Shown here in pieces: positions 44,111-53,375 of a stretch of DNA of 64,000 nucleotides (positions are counted from its first letter, which is position 1; each line of letters begins with the position of its first letter). This stretch comes from Blastococcus sp. (GTDB taxonomy: Bacteria > Actinomycetota > Actinomycetes > Mycobacteriales > Geodermatophilaceae), in the NCBI GenBank assembly GCA_025465355.1, contig JAODNN010000106.1:17783-81782 (forward strand), read 5' to 3'. The translations under genes were made by a program, and so were the position numbers. The notes under the pieces are model-generated. The model saw only the letters and a program-made list of their open reading frames with translations, was not told the DNA's origin and searched no databases.

Positions 44111-47100
44111 CTACGTCGTCGCGGGGCGCGGGAAGCGGCGGGCCGTCCGGCGGCGGCGGAGGCCGCGGAGCGTGCGGACGGCGACGAGCAGTTCGGCGAG
44201 CTCCTGGCGTTCCCCACCCGTGATGTCGGCGAGCTGAGCGGCCGCCCGGGCCTGGCTGTTCTCCCAGGAATCCACCCATGCTGCGACCAGCTTCTCGGCG
44301 GAGTCCGTTTCGGCCGTACGCATTCCCAGCACGTCCTCGGTGAGCGACGCCTGCTCCGAGGCCAGGTCGTCGCGCAGGGACGCGCGTGCCATCGACGGCC
44401 AGCGCCGGTCCCGCGGCAGGGCGATCACCAGTTCCCTCAGCGGCACCAGCCCCAGCCGTTCGGCCAGGCATTGCATCACCTGTCCGGCCAGCGCGACCGG
44501 CGCCCCCGTCCGCTCGGTGACGACGGCGAGATCGAGCGCAGCCGGGAGCAGGGGTGCCGCGGCGGCAGCGGCGGCGAGCTCCGCGGGCACGCCCGATTCC
44601 TGCAGCCGGGTCGCCCGCTCGGCAAAGGCCGCCGCCTCCGCGCCCAGCAGCCAGCCCGGCAGGCCGGCCCGCACGTCCGCGACGGGTGCCGCGAACCGGT
44701 CCGTCACGGTGGCGATGGACGGTGCGGAGTCGGCGACGAAGTCCGCCTGGCGCAGCAGCCACCGGGTGGTGCGCTCGGCCAGCCGGGTCGCCTCGGTGCG
44801 CAGTTCCACCTGGATCGCGGCGGACACCTCGTTGTCCAGGTGGCCCACCGCGTCCCACAACCGGTCCACGTCGAAGACCGCGCGGGCGACGGCATGCGCC
44901 CGCACCACGCGATCCAGCGGCGCGCCCGTCTCCTGTGTCAGGCGGAACAGCCCGGTGACCCCGGCGATGTTCACCGCCCGGTTGGTCAGCGCGGTGGCGA
45001 TGATCTCCCGGCGCAGCGGGTGTCCCGTCACCGCTTCCGGGAAGCGCTCGCGCAGCCGCGTGGGGAAGTAGTCGACCAACAGGTGCTCGAGGGCGCCGTC
45101 GTCGGGCAGATCCGAGTGCAGCACGACGTCGTCGGTCTGGAGCTTGGCGTAGGCGAGCAGCACGGAGAGCTCCGGGCTGGTGAGCGCCTGCCCGTCCCGG
45201 CGTCGTTCGACCAGTGCCCGCTCGTCCGGCAGGGCCTCGACGTTGCGGAGCAGGCGACCGGAGCGCTCCAGCGAGCGGAGGAACCGCTCGTGGGCGTCCA
45301 TCAGGCTGCGCGCCGAGGTCACCTCGACGGCGAGGGTCGCATTCTGCGCGTGGTTGTCCGCGAGGACGGCCACCGCCACCTCGTCGGCCATCTCGCCGAG
45401 CAGCCTCGCTCGGCCCGCGGGGTCCAGCTTCCCGTCGTCCACTACCCGGTTCAGCGCGATCTTGATGTTGACCTCATGGTCGGAGGTGTCCACGCCGGCG
45501 GAGTTGTCGATGGCGTCGGTGTTCACCCGCCCACCGGTCAGCGCGTACTCGATCCGGCCGCGCTGGGTCAGTCCCAGGTTGCCGCCCTCCCCCACGACGC
45601 GGGCGCGCAGCTCGGCGCCGTCCACCCGCACGGCGTCGTTGGCCTTGTCGCCCACGTCCAGCGCGCTCTCGGTGCTGGCCTTCACATAGGTGCCGATGCC
45701 GCCGTTGAACAGCAGGTCGACCGGGGCCAGCAGGATCGCCCGGATGAGCTCGACGGGCGCGAGCCTCTCGACGCCGTCCGGCAGGCCGAGCGCCACCCGC
45801 ATGGGCCCGGACACCGGGATCGACTTCGCCGTCCGCGGCCACACCCCGCCGCCGGCGCTGATCCGCGAGCGGTTGTAGTCGGCCCACGAGGAGCGCTGCA
45901 GCCCGAAGAGCCGCGTGCGCTCGGCGAAGGACGACGCCGCGTCGGGGGTCGGGTCGACGAACACGTGCCGGTGGTCGAACGCCGCCACCAGCCGGATGTG
46001 CGGGGACAGCAGCATCCCGTTGCCGAAGACGTCGCCGGACATGTCGCCGACGCCGACGACGGTGAACTCCTGCGACTGGACGTCGACGCCGAGCTCGCGG
46101 AAGTGCCGGGTCACCGACTCCCAGGCGCCGCGGGCGGTGATGCCCATGGCCTTGTGGTCGTAACCGACCGAGCCGCCGGAGGCGAACGCATCGCCCAGCC
46201 AGTAGCCGCGCTCGATCGCGACCGCGTTGGCCAGGTCGGAGAAGGTCGCCGTCCCCTTGTCCGCCGCGACGACGAGGTAGGTGTCGTCACCGTCGTGCCG
46301 GACCACCCGCTCCGGCGGGACGACCTTTCCGTCGACGAGGTTGTCGGTGAGGGCCAGCAGCGCGCCGATGAAGATCCGGTAGCAGGCCTGCCCCTCGGCG
46401 AGGACGGCGTCCCGGGACGCGCCGTCGGGTGGCGGATTCTTGACGACGAAACCGCCCTTCGCGCCGGTCGGCACGATGACGGTGTTCTTGACCATCTGCG
46501 CCTTGACCAGGCCCAGCACCTCGGTGCGGAGATCCTCGCGCCGGTCGGACCAGCGGAGCCCACCGCGGGCGACGGCGCCGAATCGCAGGTGGATGCCCAT
46601 CACCCGCGGCGAGCTCACCCACACCTCGCGGGCCGGCCGGGGCTCGGGCAGGTCCGGGACCCCCGCCGGGTCGAGTTTGAGCGCCAGCGGGGTGGGCTGG
46701 GGTCCGGCCATGGCGTAGTACGTGGTGCGCTGCGTCGCCGTGACCGCAGCCAGCAGGGACGTGAGCACGCGGTCGGCATCCAGCGACTCGACCGCGCCGA
46801 TGGACTCGCGGAGGGACGCGACGAGCTCCGCCTGGCGGTCGGCCCGGCTGCCGTTGCGTCCCGGCGCGAAGCGCGTCTCGAAGAGGGCGATCAGCCGGGC
46901 GACGACGTCCGGGTGCGCGGCGAGGGTCTGCTCGACGTAGGACTGGCCGAAGGGCAGCCCCGCCTGGCGCAGCCACTGCACGTAGGCGCGGACGACGCTG
47001 ACCTGCCGCCAGTTGAGCCCGGCGAGCATGACCAGGGCGCCCAGGCCGTCGTCCTCGGCGTCGCCCCGCCAGACGGCACCGACGGCGTCGGTGAACCGCT

Positions 47101-49114
47101 CGGGCAGCGAGCGCAGCAGCGGCAGGTCGACAGCGGGGAGCGCGACGCCGAAGTCATAGATCCAGGTGGGCGGGGCGCCGATGCGATCGATCTCGTACGG
47201 CCGCTCGTCGACGACGTCCACGCCCATGTTCTGCAGAACCGGCAGGACCTCCGACAGCAGCAGCCGCTCCCCCACCCGGTAGACCGTCAGCCGACGTTCG
47301 CCGGCGGCGCTCCCGGGTGGCGTCCACAGCCGCAGCGACAGCTGACCGGTGGAGAGCCCGTCGAGCCGCGCCAGGTCATCGACGGCCTGCTCGGCGGAGA
47401 AGTCCTGCTGGTAGGCGGCGGGAAAGGCGTCGGCCACCCGCGCGAACAGCCGCTCGCCCTCGGCGTCGTACCGGGCGACCAGGGCGTCGGAGAGGTCGTC
47501 GGTCCAGCTGCGGGCCGCGGCCGCGAGCTCGACCTGCAGCGCGTCGACGTCCACGCTCATCGGCTTCGGGCTGCCCCCGCGCCCGACCGGCACCCGGACG
47601 ACGAAGTGCAGGCGCGCGAGCACCGACTCGGTGGAGCGGGCGGTGTACTCGATGCTCGTGCCGCCGAGCCGATCGAGCAGCAGGTGCTGCATCGCCAGGC
47701 GCACCTCGGTCGTGTAGCGGTCGCGCGGCAGGTAGACCAGCGCCGACCAGAACCGGCCCGCCGGGTCCTGCCGCAGGAACAGCCGGGTCTGCCGGCGCTC
47801 CTGCAGGTGCAGCACGGCCATCGCGACCGGCAGGAGCTCGTCGGCACTGACCTGGAGCAGCTCGTCGCGTGGATAGGTCTCGAGGACGTCGAGCAGTTCC
47901 TTGCCCGTATGGCTGTCTGCCGGCGCGCCCGACCGGGAGACCACCTCCGCCACTCGGCGGCGCACCAGCGGCACGTCGAGGACGCTGCTGGTGGTCGCCG
48001 CGGACGGGAACAGCCCGACGAACCGGTACTGCCGGGCCCCTCCGCCGTCACCGTCGGGCAGGCTGACCGCGACCAGGTCCAGCCACGCCGGGCGGTGCAC
48101 GGGGGACCGGGCGTCGGCCTTGGTGACGGTCAGCAGTCGCGGCTCCGGCGTGCTGGCGGCCTCGGGCATCCGGACGACGGCGGCGCTCATGTCCGTGTCG
48201 CTGCGCAGCACACCCAGGCCGGTCCCCGGGACGGCGCGGGCGGCCGGCTTACCGCGGGAGGTGACCAGGTCGACGTCCCGCGCGCCGAGGAAGACGAAGT
48301 TGCCGTCGGCCAGCCAACGCAGCAGGGCCGCCGCCTCGGCCGCATCGTCCGCGGGATCACCCGCGGGCGCCGCGTCGGTGGCGGCGTCGGCCAGCTGCTC
48401 GAGCCGGCCGGCCAGCTCGAGCACGCGGGACCGGAGCCGGGCGGCGTCCTCGTCCACCGACCGGACGTCGTCCAGGACCCCGCGCAGCCCCGTGACCAGG
48501 TCGCTCGTCGCCTCGGCGTCCAGGGGGCCGTCGAGGACCACGGCCATCCACGACTCGGGAAGTGCGTCGGCACCGCAGGCGGCGACGTCCGAGCTGTCGC
48601 AGAACTCGGTGATCCGGCCCGAGTGGTCACGCCGCACCACGACCACGGGATGCACGATGTGGGCGAGGCCCACGCCCTGCCGGATGACCTCCGCCGTGAC
48701 CGAGTCGACCAGGTAGGGCATGTCGTCGGTCACCAGCCGGAGCACCGCCCGACCGTCCGCCAGCCGCTGGACGTCGACGATGGCCGACCCTGGCAGACGC
48801 ACCTCGGCCAGCCGGAGGTGACCCAGGGCGAGGCCGACGAGCTCCTCCGGGTCGTGGCCGACGACCTCGGCCGCGGGCTCGCTCCAGTAGTAGCGCTGCA
48901 GCAGCGCCGGGAGATCCTCCGGTGAGCACCCCGCCGGGAAGCCGCGGTCGGCTCCGAGCTCGGAGACCGCCGCGCGCGCGGCACGCTCGAGCAGCAGGCG
49001 CTTCTCGCCGCGCGCGGCCTCGAGCGCGGCGAGCTCGGTGCTGGAGGTGCTCGACGAGCCGGCGTCCGGCTGCCGATCCGACGACTTCGGGGCAACACGG
49101 GTGGCGCTGGCCAT
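44111..49114 (-). CDS. gdh: Large NAD-dependent glutamate dehydrogenase (GDH-180 class)
   Basis: 1667 residues, the size of the large bacterial class. It oxidises glutamate to 2-oxoglutarate and ammonia with NAD. An N-terminal regulatory region of about 700 residues (ACT-like, including VLRLVTDDMPYLVDSV) precedes the catalytic core, which has LRWSDRREDLRTEVLGLVKAQMVKNTVIVPTGAKGGFVVK, VVAADKGTATFSDLAN and VVGVGDMSGDVFGNGMLLS. The ATG at 49114 has a TAACGT box eight bases upstream and no clear ribosome-binding site. Confidence 0.95.
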   Translation of the reverse strand: MASATRVAPKSSDRQPDAGSSSTSSTELAALEAARGEKRLLLERAARAAVSELGADRGFPAGCSPEDLPALLQRYYWSEPAAEVVGHDPEELVGLALGHLRLAEVRLPGSAIVDVQRLADGRAVLRLVTDDMPYLVDSVTAEVIRQGVGLAHIVHPVVVVRRDHSGRITEFCDSSDVAACGADALPESWMAVVLDGPLDAEATSDLVTGLRGVLDDVRSVDEDAARLRSRVLELAGRLEQLADAATDAAPAGDPADDAAEAAALLRWLADGNFVFLGARDVDLVTSRGKPAARAVPGTGLGVLRSDTDMSAAVVRMPEAASTPEPRLLTVTKADARSPVHRPAWLDLVAVSLPDGDGGGARQYRFVGLFPSAATTSSVLDVPLVRRRVAEVVSRSGAPADSHTGKELLDVLETYPRDELLQVSADELLPVAMAVLHLQERRQTRLFLRQDPAGRFWSALVYLPRDRYTTEVRLAMQHLLLDRLGGTSIEYTARSTESVLARLHFVVRVPVGRGGSPKPMSVDVDALQVELAAAARSWTDDLSDALVARYDAEGERLFARVADAFPAAYQQDFSAEQAVDDLARLDGLSTGQLSLRLWTPPGSAAGERRLTVYRVGERLLLSEVLPVLQNMGVDVVDERPYEIDRIGAPPTWIYDFGVALPAVDLPLLRSLPERFTDAVGAVWRGDAEDDGLGALVMLAGLNWRQVSVVRAYVQWLRQAGLPFGQSYVEQTLAAHPDVVARLIALFETRFAPGRNGSRADRQAELVASLRESIGAVESLDADRVLTSLLAAVTATQRTTYYAMAGPQPTPLALKLDPAGVPDLPEPRPAREVWVSSPRVMGIHLRFGAVARGGLRWSDRREDLRTEVLGLVKAQMVKNTVIVPTGAKGGFVVKNPPPDGASRDAVLAEGQACYRIFIGALLALTDNLVDGKVVPPERVVRHDGDDTYLVVAADKGTATFSDLANAVAIERGYWLGDAFASGGSVGYDHKAMGITARGAWESVTRHFRELGVDVQSQEFTVVGVGDMSGDVFGNGMLLSPHIRLVAAFDHRHVFVDPTPDAASSFAERTRLFGLQRSSWADYNRSRISAGGGVWPRTAKSIPVSGPMRVALGLPDGVERLAPVELIRAILLAPVDLLFNGGIGTYVKASTESALDVGDKANDAVRVDGAELRARVVGEGGNLGLTQRGRIEYALTGGRVNTDAIDNSAGVDTSDHEVNIKIALNRVVDDGKLDPAGRARLLGEMADEVAVAVLADNHAQNATLAVEVTSARSLMDAHERFLRSLERSGRLLRNVEALPDERALVERRRDGQALTSPELSVLLAYAKLQTDDVVLHSDLPDDGALEHLLVDYFPTRLRERFPEAVTGHPLRREIIATALTNRAVNIAGVTGLFRLTQETGAPLDRVVRAHAVARAVFDVDRLWDAVGHLDNEVSAAIQVELRTEATRLAERTTRWLLRQADFVADSAPSIATVTDRFAAPVADVRAGLPGWLLGAEAAAFAERATRLQESGVPAELAAAAAAAPLLPAALDLAVVTERTGAPVALAGQVMQCLAERLGLVPLRELVIALPRDRRWPSMARASLRDDLASEQASLTEDVLGMRTAETDSAEKLVAAWVDSWENSQARAAAQLADITGGERQELAELLVAVRTLRGLRRRRTARRFPRPATT

Positions 49115-49122
49115 GATCAGCC

Positions 49123-49128
49123 ACGTTA
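49123..49128 (-). promoter_or_regulatory. -10 box of the glutamate dehydrogenase promoter
   Basis: On the minus strand TAACGT lies eight bases before the ATG at 49114, giving a leaderless or very short leader. Confidence 0.45.
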
Positions 49129-49193
49129 CTGCGACCGGCGACGCCCGTCACGGTGACGGGCCGACCGATGGGGAGCCGGATCGGCCGGTCGGG

Positions 49194-49562
49194 TCAGGCC
49201 TTCTCGACGAGCTGGTCGGCGACCCAGCCGCCGATCGCCAGGAGCAGCCCACCGATGACGGCGGAGCCGATTCCGTTCACCTGCAACCGGTCGGTGAGCA
49301 GCGCAGTCAGACCGAGCAGCGCCGCGTTGACGACCAGCAGGAACAACCCGAGGGTGAGCAGGACGAACGGCAGTGACAGCAGCCGGAGAACCGGCCCGAC
49401 GATCGCGTTGACGAGGGCGAAGATCAGGGCGATCCACAGGAAGGTCCCGAACACGCCCAGCGGCGCGTTCGGGTTGCCGACCACCTTGATGCCTGGGACC
49501 ACCTGGGTGACCAGCCAGAAGACGCCCGCCATGATGACGACCTTGAGCGCGAACCGGAGCAC
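49194..49562 (-). CDS. Phage-holin-4-2 family membrane protein
   Basis: 122 residues with four hydrophobic helices. The N-terminus MLRFALKVVIMAGVFWLVTQVVPGI and the FLWIALIFALVNAIVGPVLRLLSLP segment match the bacterial holin_4_2/DUF360 superfamily, which in free-living bacteria are general membrane proteins rather than phage holins. Function is unknown. It starts with GTG and has its own leaderless promoter. Confidence 0.85.
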   Translation of the reverse strand: MLRFALKVVIMAGVFWLVTQVVPGIKVVGNPNAPLGVFGTFLWIALIFALVNAIVGPVLRLLSLPFVLLTLGLFLLVVNAALLGLTALLTDRLQVNGIGSAVIGGLLLAIGGWVADQLVEKA

Positions 49563-49568
49563 GTGATC

Positions 49569-49574
49569 ACGCTA
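49569..49574 (-). promoter_or_regulatory. -10 box of a leaderless promoter for the holin-like gene
   Basis: TAGCGT then GATCAC then the GTG at 49562 on the minus strand: exact six-base spacing, and the same hexamer as at 14054. Confidence 0.5.
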
Positions 49575-49721
49575 GCGGCAGGAACGACGCTCCGGCGCTC
49601 TGACGTCGTCTTTCCTTCTCTAGCGTCGTCCGTAGAGAACCGCAGACGGCGCTCGACGCCGGCCGCACGACACGCACTAGCCGGTTCTACCGATGTCTAC
49701 GGCCGGAGCTAGACGAGCCCA

Positions 49722-49727
49722 TACGGT
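49722..49727 (+). promoter_or_regulatory. -10 box of a leaderless promoter for the AAA ATPase
   Basis: TACGGT, then seven bases, then the ATG at 49735; no ribosome-binding site. Confidence 0.45.
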
Positions 49728-49734
49728 GCTCGAC

Positions 49735-50940
49735 ATGGATCCAGTGCGGAACCCGTATGCGCCGGGCGCGGGCCAGCGCCCCCCGGAACTGGCCGGCCGG
49801 GATGCCGAGCTGGCGGCGTTCGACGTCGTCCTCGAACGGATCGCGCACGGCCGGCCGGAGCGCTCGCTCGTGCTCACCGGGCTGCGGGGGGTCGGCAAGA
49901 CCGTGCTGCTCAACCAGCTGCGGTCGGCGGCGATCTCGCGTGGCTGGGGCACCGGCAAGATCGAGGCCCGGCCCGAGCAGTCGCTGCGCCGCCCGGTCTC
50001 CTCCGCCCTGCACATGGCGCTGCGCGAGCTGGGCCCGAGGCATCGCGACCAGGAGTCCGTGGAGGAGGTCCTCGGCGTCCTCAAGGCCTTCGCGCAGCGG
50101 CAGGAGCCCGGCCCTTCCGGAGCGCCGGCGAAGGTCCGGGACCGCTGGCAGCCGGGCATCGACGTCCCTGCGGCCACCGGGCGGGCCGACTCCGGCGACA
50201 TGGAGATCGACCTGGTCGAGCTGCTCAGTGACGCCGCCGGGGTGGCCGCGGACCTCGGCAGCGGCATCGCGCTGTTCATCGACGAGATGCAGGACGTGCA
50301 GCCCGACGACGTCTCGGCCATCTGCGCCGCCTGCCACGAGCTCTCCCAGCAGGGGGCGCCGCTGATCGTCGTCGGCGCGGGGCTGCCCCACCTGCCCGCG
50401 GTGCTCAGCGCGTCCAAGAGCTACTCCGAGCGGCTGTTCCGCTACCTGCGGATCGACCGGCTCGACCGGGAAGCCGCCGACCATGCCCTGCTCGCTCCGG
50501 CCGGCCGGGAGGGCGTCTCGTTCGCGCCCGAGGCGCTCGACGCGCTCTACGCGGCGGCCGACGGCTATCCCTACTTCGTGCAGGCCTACGGCAAGGTCAC
50601 CTGGGACCTCGCCGCCACGTCACCGATCACCGGTGCGGACGTCGCCATGGCGGCCCCGGTGGCGGAGGCAGAGCTGGCGGTCGGCTTCTTCGGCTCCCGC
50701 TATGACCGGGCCACCCCGGCCGAGCGGGAGTACATGCACGCGATGGCGGAGCTCGGCGGCCCCAACGGGGCGGCAGTGGCGACGTCGGAGGTGGCGGTGT
50801 CGCTCGGGCGCAAGCCCGCGTCCCTCTCCCCCGCCCGCGACTCGCTGATCAAGAAGGGGCTGGTCTACTCCGCCGAGCGTGGCTCGATCGCCTTCACGGT
50901 TCCCCACTTCGGCCGCTACCTGCTGCGCCACCCCGACTGA
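49735..50940 (+). CDS. AAA ATPase with C-terminal winged helix
   Basis: 401 residues. Walker A is GLRGVGKTVLLNQL (about 48-61) and Walker B is ALFIDEMQDVQPDD. The N-terminus MDPVRNPYAPGAGQRPPELAGRDAEL and the C-terminal EVAVSLGRKPASLSPARDSLIKKGLVYSAERG indicate the ORC/Cdc6-like AAA_16 plus winged-helix layout. Such proteins bind DNA or act as STAND-like switches; the exact role is unknown. Its 3' end overlaps the SpoIIE phosphatase gene on the other strand by 25 bases. Confidence 0.82.
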   Translation: MDPVRNPYAPGAGQRPPELAGRDAELAAFDVVLERIAHGRPERSLVLTGLRGVGKTVLLNQLRSAAISRGWGTGKIEARPEQSLRRPVSSALHMALRELGPRHRDQESVEEVLGVLKAFAQRQEPGPSGAPAKVRDRWQPGIDVPAATGRADSGDMEIDLVELLSDAAGVAADLGSGIALFIDEMQDVQPDDVSAICAACHELSQQGAPLIVVGAGLPHLPAVLSASKSYSERLFRYLRIDRLDREAADHALLAPAGREGVSFAPEALDALYAAADGYPYFVQAYGKVTWDLAATSPITGADVAMAAPVAEAELAVGFFGSRYDRATPAEREYMHAMAELGGPNGAAVATSEVAVSLGRKPASLSPARDSLIKKGLVYSAERGSIAFTVPHFGRYLLRHPD

Positions 50941-52694
50941 GTCACCTGGATCTCCGATCCGGCCTCCACCGGCCGATCGGCGTCCAACGGGTGGAACCGG
51001 ACCGCGAGCACGGCGACGTCGTCCTCCGCGCCCTCCCCCACGAGCTCCTCGATCAGCCGGTCGCACAGCTGGGACAGCGGCACGCCGGCCGCGCTCACCA
51101 GAAGGTCCCGGACCCGCTCGCGCCCCTCGTCGAGGGAGACCCCGCGGCGCTCGAAGAGCCCGTCGGTGAACAGCAGCAGCGTGCTGTCCTCGGGCAGGAG
51201 CGCCTGACCGTCGGCCCGCGGGCCGCGCCAGCCGATGCCCAGGGGCGGCCCGACGGGCGCCACCAGGTCGACGACCGTGCCGTCCGGCATGAGGAGCATC
51301 GGGGCCGGATGCCCCGCCGAGGCCCAGCGCAGCCGGCGCGCGCCCGGGGCTCCCCCGTCGTCGTCCTCCACGCGGCAGACCAGCGCGGTCGCCAACGTCG
51401 GCACCTTCAGCCCCACCAGCGCGTGGTCGGCCCGGCGCAGCACCCCGGCGGGTTCCTCCTGCCGGTCATAGGCGATGCCCCGCACCAGGGTCTTCACCTG
51501 ACCCATCGCGGCAGCAGCCTCGATGTCGTGCCCCATCACGTCGCCGATCACCAGAACTGTGGCGCCGTCCGGCTGCAGGAACGAGTCGTACCAGTCGCCT
51601 CCGATCGACACCCCCTGCGTGGCCGGCCGGTAGCGGACGGCGACTTCGAGGTGGTCGGGCTGCACCGGCGGGGAGAGCAGGCTCAGCTGCAGCCGCTCGG
51701 CCACCTGCTGGGCGGCCGTGGCCAGGCGGGCGTTGTCCAGGGCGAGCCCGGCGCGGCGTGAGGCGATCTCCGCCGTCCGGAGCTCCGCCTCGGTGTGCGG
51801 CCCGCGCTCCGGGCCGTTGACCAGCGTCACTGCACCGAAGGCTGCGCCTCGGGCGACCAGGGGAAACCCGGCTACCGCGGTCGGCCGCAACGTGTCCAGG
51901 GCGCTCCGGGCTGCGGGGTTGGCCACCATCGAGTCCGCCAGCTCGGGCGTGAAGTCGGGGATCACCACCGGCTGAGAGTCGCGAAGCAGCCGGGGCACAG
52001 GAGCGGTCGCCCGGTTGGACGCCACCCGCAGGTCCGCGTAGCGGTGCACCACCGGTTCCATCTCCGGGTCGCGGTGCGCGCGGCCGACGTCCCGGCGGAC
52101 GCCGTCTTCGACCACGCTGACCAGGCACCAGTCGGCCAGCAGCGGGACCACCAGGTGCGCGAATCGGTCGACCGCCTCGTCGCTGTCGAGGGTCGAGGTC
52201 ATCGCCAGGTTGATGTCGCCGAGCAGCAGGAGGTGCCGGCCGGCCTGCTCGGCCGCGGCGGCCGCCGCGGCGGCCTCGGCCACCGCCACCTCCCGGGCGG
52301 TCACGGCCGCGGCCCGCTCATCGATGATCCGGTGCTGGTCGGTGACATCGTCATAGGTGACGACGAGGCCGGCGTCGGTGAGGAACGCGTCGGCCCGGAA
52401 CCACTTGCCCAGCGGGTCGAACCATGCCTCCGTGCTGCCCGAGGCGCCGGTCGTCATGACCTCGCGGTAGAGCTTTTCGAAGGTCGAGCCGATCGCCTCG
52501 GGAAACTCCTGCCAGACGTTCTTGCCGACGAGATCGTCGACGGTCCGGTCGAGGACCCGCGCACCGGCCGCGTTGATGTAACGGAACAGCCACTCGTCGT
52601 CCAGGACGAACAGCGGCCGCTCCATCCCCTCGACGGCCTGGATCAGCACGTCGCCCGTGTCTGCCGCGGCATCCGTCCCGATCACCGGCACCAC
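50916..52694 (-). CDS. PAS-GAF-SpoIIE PP2C phosphatase
   Basis: 592 residues. In order: a PAS domain (about 20-130, PLFVLDDEWLFRYINAAGARVL), an Ala/Glu-rich helix likely to be a coiled coil (about 135-160), a GAF domain (about 165-340) and a SpoIIE PP2C domain (about 350-575, IGGDWYDSFLQPDGATVLVIGDVMGHDIEAAAAMGQ, LLLFTDGLFERR, DDVAVLAVRF). It is shorter than the phosphatase at 38122 and shares most of the catalytic pattern. It begins at GTG 52694. An anti-sigma-like ATPase diverges from it, so both may act in one partner-switching pathway. Confidence 0.9.
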   Translation of the reverse strand: MVPVIGTDAAADTGDVLIQAVEGMERPLFVLDDEWLFRYINAAGARVLDRTVDDLVGKNVWQEFPEAIGSTFEKLYREVMTTGASGSTEAWFDPLGKWFRADAFLTDAGLVVTYDDVTDQHRIIDERAAAVTAREVAVAEAAAAAAAAEQAGRHLLLLGDINLAMTSTLDSDEAVDRFAHLVVPLLADWCLVSVVEDGVRRDVGRAHRDPEMEPVVHRYADLRVASNRATAPVPRLLRDSQPVVIPDFTPELADSMVANPAARSALDTLRPTAVAGFPLVARGAAFGAVTLVNGPERGPHTEAELRTAEIASRRAGLALDNARLATAAQQVAERLQLSLLSPPVQPDHLEVAVRYRPATQGVSIGGDWYDSFLQPDGATVLVIGDVMGHDIEAAAAMGQVKTLVRGIAYDRQEEPAGVLRRADHALVGLKVPTLATALVCRVEDDDGGAPGARRLRWASAGHPAPMLLMPDGTVVDLVAPVGPPLGIGWRGPRADGQALLPEDSTLLLFTDGLFERRGVSLDEGRERVRDLLVSAAGVPLSQLCDRLIEELVGEGAEDDVAVLAVRFHPLDADRPVEAGSEIQVTQSGWRSR

Positions 52695-52842
52695 TCTGCC
52701 TCATCGGCGGACGCGGGTTCACCGACGTGAGCGGCGCCACCACCCAGGAGGCAGGAACCCGGCACCGCAACGATTGGGTCCGCGTGTCGCTGGGCACCCC
52801 AGGGCGGCGTCACACCGGATCCAGGGGAAGGAGATGGGTCGA

Positions 52843-53292
52843 ATGCCGTGGCCACTGCGTGCCCTGCCGGACGGCAGGGGCGAGGTGTGGCGATGGCGAT
52901 TGAGCGCTCTCGCCGAACTTCCCGCCGCCCGAGGTGCGCTGCGCGGCCGCCTGAGCTCCGTCGGCTTCCCGGGCGAGGGGTGGGACGCATCGGGCGAGCA
53001 GCTCGTGCTGGCCTTCGACGAACTGGCCTCCAACGCCCTCCGGCACGGCGCGCTGCCGGTCGTCGCGACGGTCATCGCCGGCAGCGGCGGCTGGTTGCTC
53101 GACGTCAGCGACCGCGCCCGCGAGGCGATGCCGGAACCCGCCGTCGACCGCGACCCGGCGCAGGGCGGGATGGGGCTCCATCTCGTGGCGCGCCTGTCGG
53201 TTGCCCACGGCTGGTACGTCGACGGCTCGCGCAAGCACGTGTGGGCCTGCCTGCCCGCGACCGTCGAGGACCTCGAACGGGCCATAGCGTGA
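52843..53292 (+). CDS. Anti-sigma-like HATPase_c protein
   Basis: 149 residues of the histidine-kinase-like ATPase fold used by RsbW-type anti-sigma factors. The N box is VLAFDELASNALRHG, the G1 motif is LLDVSDRA, and the G2 motif is GGMGLHLVARLSVAHGW. There is no kinase dimerisation domain. It starts at the ATG at 52843, with AAGGAG nine bases before it. It diverges from the SpoIIE phosphatase, the pairing expected of a partner-switching module, but no anti-anti-sigma gene is seen nearby. Confidence 0.83.
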   Translation: MPWPLRALPDGRGEVWRWRLSALAELPAARGALRGRLSSVGFPGEGWDASGEQLVLAFDELASNALRHGALPVVATVIAGSGGWLLDVSDRAREAMPEPAVDRDPAQGGMGLHLVARLSVAHGWYVDGSRKHVWACLPATVEDLERAIA

Positions 53293-53327
53293 AAGCCCTA
53301 GCCTGAAAGGCCATAGCGTGAGAACGG

Positions 53328-53363
53328 CGCGGCCCCCGCTACCTGTCGGTAGCGGGGGCCGCG
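53328..53363. terminator. Strong bidirectional terminator
   Basis: A perfect 16-base stem CGCGGCCCCCGCTACC with a TGTC loop, between the anti-sigma-like gene and the end of the chemotaxis operon. The U-run is short, but the stem is very stable. Confidence 0.85.
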
Positions 53364-53375
53364 GCGTCACATCCC

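Noticed and set aside
44471..48925. A 1484-codon open frame on the plus strand opposite glutamate dehydrogenase
   Set aside because: It is a shadow of the minus-strand gene produced by high GC codon bias; the translation is low-complexity Gly/Arg/Asp/His-rich with no recognisable domain, while the minus strand has clear glutamate dehydrogenase motifs.
49194..49562. Prophage remnant suggested by the holin-type family name
   Set aside because: No lysin, capsid or integrase genes are near; this family is common in chromosomes of free-living bacteria.
53293..53327. Short imperfect repeat GCCATAGCGTGA in tandem after the anti-sigma-like gene
   Set aside because: Two copies only over about 30 bases, partly inside the coding end; too little to call an element.
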